64,000 nucleotides of DNA from VXPQ01 sp964608315 (lineage in GTDB: Bacteria; Bacteroidota; Rhodothermia; Rhodothermales; VXPQ01). Of the stretch, positions 9,572 through 18,625 are shown in pieces (position 1 is the stretch's first letter; each line of letters begins with the position of its first letter). Below the pieces are notes generated by a model. That model did no database searches. It was not told the DNA's origin and saw only the letters and a list, made by a program, of their open reading frames with translations. Where the stretch lies: assembly GCA_964608315.1 (NCBI GenBank), contig CAZSNF010000003.1, positions 62,001 through 126,000 of the forward strand. Direction: 5' to 3'. The position numbers were made by a program, and so were the translations under genes.

Positions 9572-9760
9572 GGCAAGGCGGTCGAGGAGGATCTGTGGAT
9601 GCGCCTTTGAGCGAAACATCGGGCCCCGAAATATCCCGCCAGCCCATAGTCTGCGCACCCTTATGTATTTATGTATTCGCGAAAAGGCGCGCCACAGACC
9701 CATCCACCGCTCCAGCGCCCCTCGCAGCTTCTGAACTTTGCAGATTTAATCAGAGTATCC
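9572..9760 (+). mobile_element. Composite 189 bp element with internal inverted arms, TTAA flanks
   Basis: Left end GGCAAGGCGGTCGAGG, right end CAGATTTAATCAGAGTATCC, with TTAA on both sides (9568-9571, 9761-9764). Inside, CTGTGGATGCGCCTTT (9593-9608) and AAAAGGCGCGCCACAG (9682-9697) are inverted arms around a 73-base loop. The loop (GAGCGAAACATCGGG to CACCCTTATGTATT) recurs at 54350-54442 and 59184-59369. In the copy at 59184 the loop has the opposite orientation relative to the two ends. No coding capacity. Confidence 0.8.
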
Positions 9761-9776
9761 TTAATCAGCGTATTCC
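9761..9776 (+). repeat. Residual MITE right end before trpB
   Basis: TTAATCAGCGTATTCC, the same kind of leftover end seen at 6195 and 59370, directly after a complete element. Confidence 0.65.
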
Positions 9777-9798
9777 TGAGAGTAATTAAGAGTACCCA

Positions 9799-11001
9799 AT
9801 GAAAAAAACGCAGGAAAAAACGCATCCCCTTCCGGATGAACGCGGGTATTTCGGGTCGTACGGCGGCATGTTCGTGCCCGAAACCCTGATCCCCGCCGTC
9901 GAGGAAGTCCGAAAGGCCTACGACGCCGCCCGGCGGGACCCGGACTTCCGGCAGGAACTGGACGCCATGCTTGGGGACTATGCCGGGCGCCCCACGCCCC
10001 TGACGTTTTGCGAACGCCTCACCGACGCCATAGGCGGCCCGAAAATCTATCTCAAAAGAGAAGATTTGTGTCACACCGGCGCGCACAAGATCAACAATAC
10101 GATCGGACAAATCCTGCTGGCCCGCCGCATGGGCAAGATGCGCATCATCGCGGAAACAGGCGCCGGACAGCATGGCGTGGCCACCGCAACCGTTTGCGCG
10201 CGATACGGCATGGAATGCATCGTCTACATGGGAGAAGAAGACGTCGAACGGCAACGTCTGAACGTGCTGCGCATGCAGCTGCTTGGCGCCGAAGTGCGGC
10301 CCGTATCCAGCGGCAGCCGCACCCTGAAGGACGCCACCAACGAGGCTATTCGGGATTGGGTGACCAATGTGCGCGATACGTTCTACATTATCGGCTCCGT
10401 CGTGGGACCGCATCCCTATCCGATGATGGTTCGCGACTTTCACCGGGTCATCGGGGAAGAATCCCGCAGGCAACTCCAGGATGCGGAGGGGCGACCCGCT
10501 CCCGACGCCGCGGTAGCCTGCGTGGGGGGCGGTTCGAACGCCATCGGACTGTTCTACGCTTTCCTGCAAGACCCGAACGTATCGCTGTACGGCGTCGAGG
10601 CGGCGGGCGAAGGCCTGGACAAGCGCCATGCGGCGACGCTTGCGCAGGGGTCGCCCGGCGTCCTGCATGGCGCCATGAGTTATTTGTTGCAGGATGCGGA
10701 GGGGCAAGTGCAACTGGCGCATTCCATCTCGGCGGGGCTGGACTACCCGGGCGTGGGTCCGGAACATGCCTGGTTGCGGGACGCCGGGCGCGTACGGTAT
10801 GTGTCCGCAACGGATGCGCAAGCCCTCGAAGGCGTAAAATTGCTGTCGAAAACGGAAGGCGTTATCCCGGCTCTTGAGACGGCGCACGCCATAGGCTGGA
10901 TGGCCGAAGGCGTACGCGGCATGGCGCCCCGCGAAATCGTCGTGGCGAATTGCTCGGGGCGCGGCGACAAGGATATGGGGACCATCGCAAAATATCTCTG
11001 A
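9799..11001 (+). CDS. trpB: Tryptophan synthase beta chain
   Basis: A 400 aa PLP enzyme that condenses indole with serine to tryptophan. The PLP lysine lies in KREDLCHTGAHKINNTIGQ (about residues 90-108), the indole/serine site in AETGAGQHGVATATVCARYG, and the phosphate-binding loop in CVGGGSNAIGLF. This is the TrpB1 type that forms a complex with TrpA. Start ATG 9799 follows 22 bases after a MITE end. The TGA stop is inside a repeat core (CTCTGAACTTTGCAG), and the entire 17 bp spacer to trpA is repeat sequence. Confidence 0.97.
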   Translation: MKKTQEKTHPLPDERGYFGSYGGMFVPETLIPAVEEVRKAYDAARRDPDFRQELDAMLGDYAGRPTPLTFCERLTDAIGGPKIYLKREDLCHTGAHKINNTIGQILLARRMGKMRIIAETGAGQHGVATATVCARYGMECIVYMGEEDVERQRLNVLRMQLLGAEVRPVSSGSRTLKDATNEAIRDWVTNVRDTFYIIGSVVGPHPYPMMVRDFHRVIGEESRRQLQDAEGRPAPDAAVACVGGGSNAIGLFYAFLQDPNVSLYGVEAAGEGLDKRHAATLAQGSPGVLHGAMSYLLQDAEGQVQLAHSISAGLDYPGVGPEHAWLRDAGRVRYVSATDAQALEGVKLLSKTEGVIPALETAHAIGWMAEGVRGMAPREIVVANCSGRGDKDMGTIAKYL

Positions 11002-11013
11002 ACTTTGCAGATT
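10995..11013 (+). repeat. MITE right-end core forming the trpB-trpA junction
   Basis: CTCTGAACTTTGCAGATTT (10995-11013), identical to the core of the right ends at 1569, 9536 and 9729. It supplies the TGA stop of trpB and most of the leader of trpA. Confidence 0.75.
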
Positions 11014-11018
11014 TACCC

Positions 11019-11852
11019 ATGCAACGACTCCGAAAAAAGCTGGCGACCTGCAAGCAACGCGGCGAAAAAGCCATGGGCCTGTTTATGACCAGCGGCTTCC
11101 CCGACCCCGAAAGTACGCTGCCCGTTCTGCGCGAGATGGATCGCGGAGGCGCCGATTTCATCGAACTCGGCATGCCGTTCAGCGACCCGCTTGCGGAAGG
11201 ACTGCCTGTCCAGCGCTCCAGCGAACGCGCCTTGCGGGCGGGCGTGCGTATGCAGGATACGCTCGGCGTCGCTGCCGCCTTCTGCGCTGAAAGCGATACC
11301 CCGCTCCTGCTGATGGGATACGCCAACCCGATTCGGCGATACGGCGCGGCAGCGTTTTGCCGCGATGCGCGCAAGGCGGGCGTCGAGGGGTTGATCCTGG
11401 CCGACGTACCCCTTGAAGAACATCTTCCCTTCGCCCGCGAGGCCGCGTCCGCCGGACTGGGGTTCGTCAGCCTGATCGCCCCGAACACGCCGGACGAACG
11501 CATTCGGGAAATCGACGAAACCGCCACGGCGTTCGTATACGCCGTCTCGGTAACCGGACTCACCGGCTCGGGCCTCGGCGCCATCGAGCGCGTGGAGACC
11601 TACCTGAGGCGGGCGCGCGGCGTCGTGCGCAAAAATCCCTTGCTGGCCGGATTCGGCATCCGCAACCATGCCGACGCCGTACGCCTGAGTCGCCACGCCG
11701 ACGGATTTATTGTCGGATCGGCGCTCATCGAGCAGGTGGAAGCGCTGTGGGACGGCGAACCGAAATCCGCCGGGAAGCGCTATGAAGCCATTCGCCGTTT
11801 TGTCCGCGCGCTGAAAGAGGGCGACGCCGCTGCGCAGGAAGGAACCCCGTAA
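11019..11852 (+). CDS. trpA: Tryptophan synthase alpha chain
   Basis: A 277 aa TIM-barrel subunit that splits indole-3-glycerol phosphate into indole and glyceraldehyde 3-phosphate. Catalytic Glu is in DFIELGMPFSDPLAEGL and catalytic Asp in GLILADVPLEEH, with the phosphate loop in SVTGLTGSG and GFGIRNHADAV. In the substrate block the usual SDP-x-ADGP reads SDPLAEGLPVQ, a conservative change. ATG 11019 is chosen; the open frame continues upstream through trpB only as a shadow. It is the last gene of the trp block. Confidence 0.96.
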   Translation: MQRLRKKLATCKQRGEKAMGLFMTSGFPDPESTLPVLREMDRGGADFIELGMPFSDPLAEGLPVQRSSERALRAGVRMQDTLGVAAAFCAESDTPLLLMGYANPIRRYGAAAFCRDARKAGVEGLILADVPLEEHLPFAREAASAGLGFVSLIAPNTPDERIREIDETATAFVYAVSVTGLTGSGLGAIERVETYLRRARGVVRKNPLLAGFGIRNHADAVRLSRHADGFIVGSALIEQVEALWDGEPKSAGKRYEAIRRFVRALKEGDAAAQEGTP

Positions 11853-11887
11853 GGGAAGTCCGCAAAGCGCAGGGGCGGGAAGGGACG

Positions 11888-11923
11888 CGCTGAGCGAAGC
11901 GGTTTTGATCAGCGCATCCTTAA
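11888..11923 (-). repeat. MITE end fragment after trpA
   Basis: CGCTGAGCGAAGCGGTTTTG then ATCAGCGCATCCTTAA. The reverse complement is a left end of the GGATGCGCTGATCAAAACC type. CGCTGA and TCAGCG can pair as a small hairpin. Confidence 0.65.
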
Positions 11924-12007
11924 GCGCCTTGCGCGGCAACCGAAAACAATCCCAGGCGTTATTGGTAAAGTCTTTTTCTGTTTTTGCATCATTTTTTTGC
12001 ACGGATC

Positions 12008-13138
12008 ATGACCGCATCCCTGAAAAACACGGCGCTATTGCGTACCCTGATCGCCTGCTTTGCAGCATGCCTTGTCGTGCTGACCGGGTGCGGCGGCGAA
12101 AGCGATTATCGACCGAGAGCGGTCGGGCAGGATGCCGAAATTCTTGTGGTGACCGATTCTCTGGACTGGAATGGCGCAATCGGGGACGCGCTGCGCGAAA
12201 CGGTCGGACAATTCATCAGCACCCTGCCCGCCCCCGAACGGCAGTTCGACTTGCGGCACGTACATCTTGCAACCGAACGCGACCTGGAAATGGCGCGGCG
12301 GCGCAAGAATGTGATCTTTGCGGCGGCCTTCAACGATTCCACCAACGAGGCGGAATACCTCCGAAACGTATTCGATCCAGCCACCCGGGAAGCCATTCGC
12401 GAGGAAGGCGGCGTCGCTGTTTCGCGCGAAAATATTTTCCGACGGGATCAGCAGATATACTATATCGCGGGCGAAAACAAGGAGGACGTCGTACAGGCCA
12501 TCTACAATCAGGCGGAGGGCGTATCCGGAAACTTCAACCGGGCCGCCCGCCGCCGACTCGCCGAAGAAATGTTCGACCGGGGACGGCAGTTCGAAGTCGA
12601 GGAGGAATTGGCCTCCATGTACGACTTCGCCGTGAATGTGCAGCACGATTATCTGATTGCGATCGATACGAGCGATTTCGTGTGGCTCCGGCGGATCCTG
12701 CCCGATACGTGGCGAAGCGTCTTCGTGCATTTTATCGAGGACGCCGACCCCCGCTTGCTGACGCCCGAATGGATTTACGATACGCGGGATTCCCTGGGAC
12801 GCCAGTACATTCAGGGCAACCTGGGCGGATGGGTAGAGATAGACCGCAGGGAAACGAGACCGCTGGAAACCAGAAACATTAACTTCCTGGGACGATACGG
12901 CTTCGAAACACGCGGGCTCTGGCGCATGGTCGGCGACGAGAACGGCCGAAAAATAGAATTCGGGATGGGCGGCCCCTTTGTAACCTACGCGTTCTACGAC
13001 GAACCGACAAGGCGGCTATACATGATCGACGGCATGGTTTTCGCGCCGGGATACGATAAAAGAGAATTTCTTCGGCAGATGGAAGCGATCGCCTGGACAT
13101 TCCGCTCCGTGGACGCTTCCGCAGAAATCAGCGGCTAA
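12008..13138 (+). CDS. DUF4837 family lipoprotein
   Basis: A 376 aa exported protein of a family found in Bacteroidota. The N-terminus has a lipoprotein signal peptide (LIACFAACLVVLTGC, lipobox LTGC with Cys near residue 28). The mature part has no catalytic motif I can name. Segments such as REGGVAVSRENIFRRDQQIY and the C-terminal GGPFVTYAFYDEPTRRLYMI with DGMVFAPGYDKR are typical of DUF4837. It is probably anchored to the inner or outer membrane; the function is unknown. ATG 12008 is preferred over a TTG at 11984, since it begins directly before the signal sequence. It is followed by hisG after 100 bp. Confidence 0.82.
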   Translation: MTASLKNTALLRTLIACFAACLVVLTGCGGESDYRPRAVGQDAEILVVTDSLDWNGAIGDALRETVGQFISTLPAPERQFDLRHVHLATERDLEMARRRKNVIFAAAFNDSTNEAEYLRNVFDPATREAIREEGGVAVSRENIFRRDQQIYYIAGENKEDVVQAIYNQAEGVSGNFNRAARRRLAEEMFDRGRQFEVEEELASMYDFAVNVQHDYLIAIDTSDFVWLRRILPDTWRSVFVHFIEDADPRLLTPEWIYDTRDSLGRQYIQGNLGGWVEIDRRETRPLETRNINFLGRYGFETRGLWRMVGDENGRKIEFGMGGPFVTYAFYDEPTRRLYMIDGMVFAPGYDKREFLRQMEAIAWTFRSVDASAEISG

Positions 13139-13238
13139 TACGCTCCGGCCCGAAACATCTTTCAATATCCTCTGTACGCCCGGCGGCGCGCCCTTTTTTC
13201 GCGACGGCGCGCCGCACAAGCATTCCCCGCGAACATCC

Positions 13239-14147
13239 ATGGCCACCGCTACCGATAAAAAGGCGTTGTCTTCCCCTGTGTTGCGCCTCGGGCTTCCCAA
13301 GGGCAGTCTGCAAACCGCCACGCTGGAGCTTTTGCAGCGCGCCGGCTACAATTTTTCGACCCGCGAGCGATCATACTTTCCGTCCACGGACGACGAGGAA
13401 GTACGCGCCATGCTGGTTCGGGCCCAGGAAATGGCCCGGTATGTCATGGACGGCGTATTCGACGCCGGCATTACGGGAAAGGACTGGGTGCTTGAAACCC
13501 AGGCGGACGTGCACCCGGTAAGCGATCTCATCTACTCGAAAACCAGCATGCGCCCCGTGCGATGGGTCCTTGCCGTACCCGAGGATTCCGATATCCAGTC
13601 CGTGAAAGACCTGCAAGGCAAACGCATCGCCACGGAGGTCGTACATATCGCGAGCGCATGGCTTCGCCAGCATGGCGTCGAGGCCGACGTGGAATTTTCC
13701 TGGGGGGCCACCGAGGCCAAGTGTCCCGATCTTGTAGACGCTATCGTCGAGGTTACTGAAACCGGTTCGTCGTTGCGAGCCAACAAACTGCGTATCGTCG
13801 AGGCGCTGATGCATTCGAATACGCAGCTCGTCGCCAACCGGGAGGCCTGGCAAGACCCCTGGAAGCGGCAAAAAATCGAAAGCATCGCCATGCTGATGCA
13901 GGGCGCCATCCGGGCCGAGGGGCGCGTGGGCCTCAAGCTCAATGCGCGGCGGGACCGCGTGGAGCAAATTATCGGATTGCTGCCCGCCATGCGCATGCCC
14001 ACCGTGGCGCCCCTGGCGAACGGAGAAGACTGGGTGGCCATCGAAACGGTCATTGAAGAACGCCACGTACGGCGACTTATCCCCGATCTGAAGCGACTTG
14101 GCGCCGAGGGCATCATTGAGTACGCCCTGAACAAAATCATTCCATAG
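13239..14147 (+). CDS. hisG: ATP phosphoribosyltransferase, long form
   Basis: A 302 aa enzyme for the first step of histidine synthesis (ATP + PRPP). N-terminal LRLGLPKGSLQTATLELLQRAG and DAGITGKDW are periplasmic-binding-protein-like catalytic blocks; the PRPP loop is ATEVVHIASAWL to EVTETGSSLRANKLRI. The C-terminal part (about 215-302, including LPAMRMPTVAPLANGEDWVA and LGAEGIIEYALNKI) is the regulatory ACT-like domain of the long, histidine-inhibited form, so no HisZ partner is needed. No other his gene lies in the window; it sits alone between two Bacteroidota lipoprotein genes. Confidence 0.95.
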   Translation: MATATDKKALSSPVLRLGLPKGSLQTATLELLQRAGYNFSTRERSYFPSTDDEEVRAMLVRAQEMARYVMDGVFDAGITGKDWVLETQADVHPVSDLIYSKTSMRPVRWVLAVPEDSDIQSVKDLQGKRIATEVVHIASAWLRQHGVEADVEFSWGATEAKCPDLVDAIVEVTETGSSLRANKLRIVEALMHSNTQLVANREAWQDPWKRQKIESIAMLMQGAIRAEGRVGLKLNARRDRVEQIIGLLPAMRMPTVAPLANGEDWVAIETVIEERHVRRLIPDLKRLGAEGIIEYALNKIIP

Positions 14148-14157
14148 CGATTCGGGC

Positions 14158-14583
14158 ATGACGCACCCGCTCCCCGCCTCGTCTTGCCTGACCGAAACCG
14201 TCGTTCGGGTCCGGCCCCTCGCAACGATCTCCGCGTGTCTTGCCCTCGCCATGCTCCCGGCATGCAGCGGCGATGAGCGCGCCCCTGTACCGGACGCCGC
14301 CATGGTGTCCGTGCTGGCTGAATTGCACCTCTTGCAAGCCCGGGCCGATTATACGGAAACCCATGTCGGGGAAGCGCAAGATTCGCTCCTCGCAGCCCAT
14401 GGGCTCGACAGCGCTGCCTGGGCAAACGCCGTGACCTGGTATGCGTCCCGCCCGAAAATACTGGGCGGAATATACGGGCGCGTGGTCGATACGCTTCAGG
14501 TGCGGCAAATGCCTGAAGCGTATCCTGAGGTCAAAACAGACTCGATCATGACGCCGCAAGCATCGCCGTTGCCTTTGCCGTAA
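14158..14583 (+). CDS. DUF4296 family lipoprotein
   Basis: A 141 aa small exported protein. A hydrophobic stretch (LATISACLALAMLPAC) ends in a lipobox with Cys near residue 37. It then has the DUF4296 pattern: a short helix VLAELHLLQARADY, a helix with SLLAAHGLDSAAWANAVTWY and a third ending in YGRVVDTL. The family is common in Bacteroidota and of unknown function. It begins 10 bp after hisG, so it is probably in the same transcript. Its last 38 bases overlap the 3-prime end of recQ on the other strand. Confidence 0.75.
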   Translation: MTHPLPASSCLTETVVRVRPLATISACLALAMLPACSGDERAPVPDAAMVSVLAELHLLQARADYTETHVGEAQDSLLAAHGLDSAAWANAVTWYASRPKILGGIYGRVVDTLQVRQMPEAYPEVKTDSIMTPQASPLPLP

Positions 14584-16501
14584 GTTCGGGCGTACCGCCG
14601 AGAGGCGCAGACGGCGCAAGATACCCCTCGTTCATGAGCCATCCGAGCAACTGATCGACCCGGTACGCAGGCGTTCGCGTACCTTCGAGCCATTCCGGGC
14701 GAGGCTTTCCCTCGGCAATCTGCCGAAGCAATTGCCGTACGATCGGCGATTCGAGGGGCGGCGGCCGGTACGCTTCATGGCGCCCGAGGCATACGTCGCA
14801 CGCACCGCATCGAGCCAGCGCCGCCTCGCCAAAATACGTCAGGAGAAAATGCCGCCGGCAGGTCGTCGAATGCGCAAAACGGATCATCTGATCAAGTTGC
14901 GCCTCTGCCCGCTTGCGCGCAGCTTGCACCCGCTCGCCATCGACGGGAAGGCGGGCGCTGCGGGCATGCGTCAGCGAGACGCGCACGACCTGATCCGGGG
15001 GAATCCAGTCAAGCCATTCTCCTTTTTGCAGATATTCCATCCCTTTCAGCAGGCGTTCCGGGGCCAGCCCGGTCTGCCGGGCCAGCACCTGGACATCGAT
15101 TTCTCGCCAGTCCGAAAAAGCGGCGGCGTCCACCGTACGCAATAGCGCCTGCACGAACGCGCCAAAAGGTTTCTGCTCGTTCCGCTCGGCATGCTCCCGA
15201 AACGCCGCGGCGTCGCGGCGGCAACGAATCAGTCCGGCATGCCCCCGCTGCGGAAGGATTCGCCAGGCGTCCTGCCGTTCAAGCAAGGTCGCCGCAGTGC
15301 GGATTTTTCCCCCGGCGAACCCCGTGAGGCGGCGTATGGCGTCGATCCGAACCGGCACGGGGGCGTCCGCTTCGGCGCCCACGGCCACCTGCGCCAGATT
15401 GCAGGCCGCATCATACACCTTGCGCACTTCTTTCGGCGAAGGATGGCTTTCCTCAATGAGCCTGCGCGGGGTATCCTCGTCCCCCTGATGGTACAGAAGC
15501 GCGGCCCAGGACGTCTTGCCGTCTCTTCCCCCGCGTCCCGCCTCCTGATAATACCCTTCCAGCGTACCCGGCAAATCGACATGCACGACGAAACGCACGT
15601 TCGGTTTGTCGATGCCCATCCCGAAAGCGTTCGTGGCCACCATGATCCGCTGATCGCCGCGCACCCATCCGGTCTGCATCCGTTCCCGCACAGAACCTTC
15701 CATCCCGCCGTGGTACGACGCAACGGACAAATTGCGGCGAGCAAGCCAGGCAGCCCACCGTTCGACGCCCTTGCGGGTGCTCGAATAGAAAATACCAGGT
15801 CCCGGAACGCCTTCGAGCACGTCCAGCGCCTTCGAACGCTTGTTTTCTGTCTGGAAAACAGACCAGACGATATTCGAACGGTCAAACCCCCGAATAATGC
15901 GTTCCGGCTGACGCAACGCCAGCTGCTCGACAATATCCCTGCGCACATGGGGCGTTGCGGTCGCAGTAACGGCGATCGTCGGCGGATCGCCCATGTGCTT
16001 GCGCGCAGCGGCGATCTGAAGATAAGAAGGGCGGAAATTGTGTCCCCACTCGGAAATGCAGTGCGCCTCGTCCACGGCCAGCAAGGAAATATTCATCCGC
16101 GAGGCCCGCGCGGCGAACGCTTCCGACGCCAATCGTTCCGGGGCGAGATACAACAAGCGATACCGCCCATGCTCGGCGTCGAGCCATCGCTGTTCTATCT
16201 CGCGGCGCGGCAAGGCGCTGTTGATGCAGGCCGCTTCGACGCCATGCGCATTCAGCGCCGCCACCTGATCCTGCATGAGCGCAATCAACGGAGAAATCAC
16301 CAGGGTGAGGCCTTCGTACAACAGCGCCGGAACCTGATAGCAGATAGATTTCCCCCCGCCGGTGGGCAACACCGCAAGCACGTCCCGCCCTTCGACAATG
16401 GGTTGAATGATGTCCCATTGCCCGGGCCGAAAGTCGTCGTACCCCCAATACGCGCGGAGTACGCGACAAGCGTCTTCATACGATGGGTACTTCCCTGCCA
16501 T
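14546..16501 (-). CDS. recQ: RecQ-type ATP-dependent DNA helicase
   Basis: A 651 aa superfamily 2 helicase acting in DNA recombination and repair. Motif 0/I FRPGQWDIIQPIVEGRD and PTGGGKS (46-52), motif II DEAH (144-147) in VDEAHCISEWGHNFRPSY, motif V/VI VATNAFGMGIDKPNVRFVVH and YYQEAGRGGRDG. The RecQ-Ct zinc site is visible as CRRHFLLTYFGEAALARCGACDVC. No HRDC domain is obvious after it, so this resembles the shorter RecQ paralogues. Convergent 38 bp overlap with the DUF4296 gene. The ATG at 16501 gives a normal start. Confidence 0.93.
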   Translation of the reverse strand: MAGKYPSYEDACRVLRAYWGYDDFRPGQWDIIQPIVEGRDVLAVLPTGGGKSICYQVPALLYEGLTLVISPLIALMQDQVAALNAHGVEAACINSALPRREIEQRWLDAEHGRYRLLYLAPERLASEAFAARASRMNISLLAVDEAHCISEWGHNFRPSYLQIAAARKHMGDPPTIAVTATATPHVRRDIVEQLALRQPERIIRGFDRSNIVWSVFQTENKRSKALDVLEGVPGPGIFYSSTRKGVERWAAWLARRNLSVASYHGGMEGSVRERMQTGWVRGDQRIMVATNAFGMGIDKPNVRFVVHVDLPGTLEGYYQEAGRGGRDGKTSWAALLYHQGDEDTPRRLIEESHPSPKEVRKVYDAACNLAQVAVGAEADAPVPVRIDAIRRLTGFAGGKIRTAATLLERQDAWRILPQRGHAGLIRCRRDAAAFREHAERNEQKPFGAFVQALLRTVDAAAFSDWREIDVQVLARQTGLAPERLLKGMEYLQKGEWLDWIPPDQVVRVSLTHARSARLPVDGERVQAARKRAEAQLDQMIRFAHSTTCRRHFLLTYFGEAALARCGACDVCLGRHEAYRPPPLESPIVRQLLRQIAEGKPRPEWLEGTRTPAYRVDQLLGWLMNEGYLAPSAPLGGTPELTAKATAMLAAS

Positions 16502-16607
16502 AGCGCCCGAACGATACTGCGTTCAACTCGTTGGATAACCGCATACTGCCTGTCCGCCCGCCGGATGCGAAGCAAAATACGACCGCGCGCCCAAAAGCCC
16601 AATCGGC

Positions 16608-17666
16608 ATGGCCGAAATACGCCCTCGGGTATCCATTATTATCGTTACCTGGAATGCATTGCCCCTCCTGAAGCAATGTTTTCCTTCCGTTGCGGCCACC
16701 CGATACGAAAATCTGGAAGTCGTGCTGGCCGACAATGCTTCGGACGACGGTTCCGCCGAATGGATCCGGGAGCGGTTTCCGGCTACCCAGGTGCTGCGCT
16801 ATACGGAAAACGCCCTGTTTTGCCGCGGCAATAACCAGGCTATTCCCCATACTACGGGAAAATATGTGCTGCTGCTGAATAACGACGTCGCCGTGCCGCC
16901 TGATTGGCTTGATCCGCTCGTGGACGAAATGGAAGCCCATGACGACATAGCAGCCGTACAGCCCAAGATATTGCAATACGAGGACCGGTCCATGTTCGAA
17001 TACGCCGGCGCTTCGGGAGGGTTCATGGACCGGCTGGGATACCCCTTTGCCCGCGGGCGCATTTTTTTCCGACTGGAGAAGGATCGCGGACAATACGACG
17101 AACCCCGGGATATTTTCTGGGGATCGGGGGCGGCCCTTTTGCTCCGCCGATCCGCCCTGAACGAAGTGGGTTTGCTGGACGAGCGCTTCGAAATGCACAT
17201 GGAAGAAATCGACCTGTGCTGGCGGCTCCAGCGAGCCGGATACCGGATCCGCGTACAACCCGCGAGCGAGGCGTATCATATCGGCGGCGGCACGTTGCGG
17301 CGAGGCAGCATTCGGAAAACGTATCTGACGTTCCGGAATAACCTGCTCATGCTGTACAAAAACCTTCCGGCGTCCGAATGGAAACGGGTCTTCGCGGCGC
17401 GATGCGCCCTGGACGCGGCCGCGGCGGCGCGAACGCTTGCGCAGGGACGGCCCGCAGAAGCCGCGGCCATCATGCGGGCCTATACCGATGCGCATCGCAT
17501 GAAGGATTCCTGGACGTGCGGCGGCGAACGTCCGGAAACGCTTGCGGGAGCCGTGCTGCCTTCCTACAGGAACAGCATTGTCGTCGATTATTTTGCGCGA
17601 GGCCGGCGGCGCTTCGATGCGTTGCCGCAAAAAGCCTTCGCATCGCCGCTGCGCGATCCCGAATAG
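16608..17666 (+). CDS. Family 2 glycosyltransferase (rhamnosyltransferase-like)
   Basis: A 352 aa cytoplasmic or membrane-associated sugar transferase. The GT-A fold N-terminus reads RVSIIIVTWNALPLLKQC with VVLADNASDDGSAEWI, the nucleotide-sugar motif is VLLLNNDVAVPPDWL, and FWGSGAALLLRRSALNEVG plus MEEIDLCWRLQRAGYRI is the acceptor/catalytic block typical of GT2 proteins that add sugars to surface polysaccharides. The C-terminal region has helices after FRNNLLMLYKNL. It stands alone between convergent genes; donor and acceptor cannot be determined. It starts 106 bp from the divergent recQ start. Confidence 0.88.
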   Translation: MAEIRPRVSIIIVTWNALPLLKQCFPSVAATRYENLEVVLADNASDDGSAEWIRERFPATQVLRYTENALFCRGNNQAIPHTTGKYVLLLNNDVAVPPDWLDPLVDEMEAHDDIAAVQPKILQYEDRSMFEYAGASGGFMDRLGYPFARGRIFFRLEKDRGQYDEPRDIFWGSGAALLLRRSALNEVGLLDERFEMHMEEIDLCWRLQRAGYRIRVQPASEAYHIGGGTLRRGSIRKTYLTFRNNLLMLYKNLPASEWKRVFAARCALDAAAAARTLAQGRPAEAAAIMRAYTDAHRMKDSWTCGGERPETLAGAVLPSYRNSIVVDYFARGRRRFDALPQKAFASPLRDPE

Positions 17667-17669
17667 CGC

Positions 17670-18614
17670 TCAATCCGCACCGCGAACGACCGCCTGCGCG
17701 CGACGGCGATAGAGTACGACGAAAGAAATAGCGAGCAGCGCCGCCAGCATGCCCGCCATGGCGGCGGGTCCTGGCAATTCGTCGAATATGGCGTAGGCAA
17801 GCAGCGATGCGCCGATCGGCTCCACAAGCCCCAGCAATCCGATCAGGGTGGCGGGCGCATAGCGAACGGCGTAGTTAAAAGCCCCGTGTCCCATGATCTG
17901 CGGTCCGAGGGCAAGGCCTGCGCACAACGCATAAAATAGCGGACTGAACCCCCACAAGGGTGCGTCAAGAAGCAAGGCCACGCCGAGTATGGTAAGGGCG
18001 GCGGTGGCGTACAAGGGAAATACATAGGCCAGCCAGGAATGCTTCTGCCGCACGACCCGGCCCATCATAAGGTAAACGCTGAACAACAACGACGCGAACA
18101 AGGCCAGGCTATTGCCGAAAAGCGTTCCGACGGCGCCCGCTTCGAGCATATCGCCTGCGCCGATGACCGCCACGCCCGCCACGGCGAGGAAAATGGCCCC
18201 ATAAACAGGTTTCGAGAGTCGTTCGTTCAGGAAAAGCCGCCCAAGCGCCGCAAGAAATATCGGACTGGTCGTAACGAGCACGGACGCCGCCGCCACCGTG
18301 GTATGATACAGCGATTCGATCCATAGCACGAAATGCAGCCCGAGCAACAGGCCGGCGGGCGCGATCAGGCGCCATTCGCGGAATCTGATCGCCTTGATTT
18401 CGGTTCGCGCGCGCGCCCAGGCAAAAGGCGCCAGCGCTATGGTCGCCATCATGGTGCGCCAGACGGCAACCGTCAGGCCCGGCGCTTCTCCGCCCGCCGC
18501 GCCTCCTGCAAATCGGATGAGAATCGGACTGAACGAAAAACTGAGTATGCCGGCGACAAGCGCCCCATACACCCAGGCCGACCCGTTTCCGTTGCGCATG
18601 GCGTTCGCTCCCAT
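17670..18614 (-). CDS. EamA/DMT-superfamily transporter
   Basis: A 314 aa integral membrane protein with about ten hydrophobic segments arranged as two EamA repeats. The first repeat includes GILSFSFSPILIRFAGG and VAVWRTMMATIALAPFAWA, the second ALCAGLALGPQIMGHGAFNYAVRYAPATLIGLLGLVEPIGASLLAY. These proteins export small metabolites such as amino acids. Substrate unknown. Ends 3 bp from the convergent glycosyltransferase and lies 12 bp after the DUF4293 gene, likely one transcript. The start could be 18614 or the internal ATG at 18599. Confidence 0.88.
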   Translation of the reverse strand: MGANAMRNGNGSAWVYGALVAGILSFSFSPILIRFAGGAAGGEAPGLTVAVWRTMMATIALAPFAWARARTEIKAIRFREWRLIAPAGLLLGLHFVLWIESLYHTTVAAASVLVTTSPIFLAALGRLFLNERLSKPVYGAIFLAVAGVAVIGAGDMLEAGAVGTLFGNSLALFASLLFSVYLMMGRVVRQKHSWLAYVFPLYATAALTILGVALLLDAPLWGFSPLFYALCAGLALGPQIMGHGAFNYAVRYAPATLIGLLGLVEPIGASLLAYAIFDELPGPAAMAGMLAALLAISFVVLYRRRAQAVVRGAD

Positions 18615-18625
18615 GTCGGCAAGGC

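Noticed and set aside
9460..9789. Short reading frames sharing peptides such as LAASELCRFNQSIL or KSAKFRSCEGRAGKE at many places, looking like a conserved small protein family
   Set aside because: They are translations of the same intergenic mobile-element ends in different frames and strands, with no shared start codon or ribosome-binding site. The DNA, not the peptide, is conserved.
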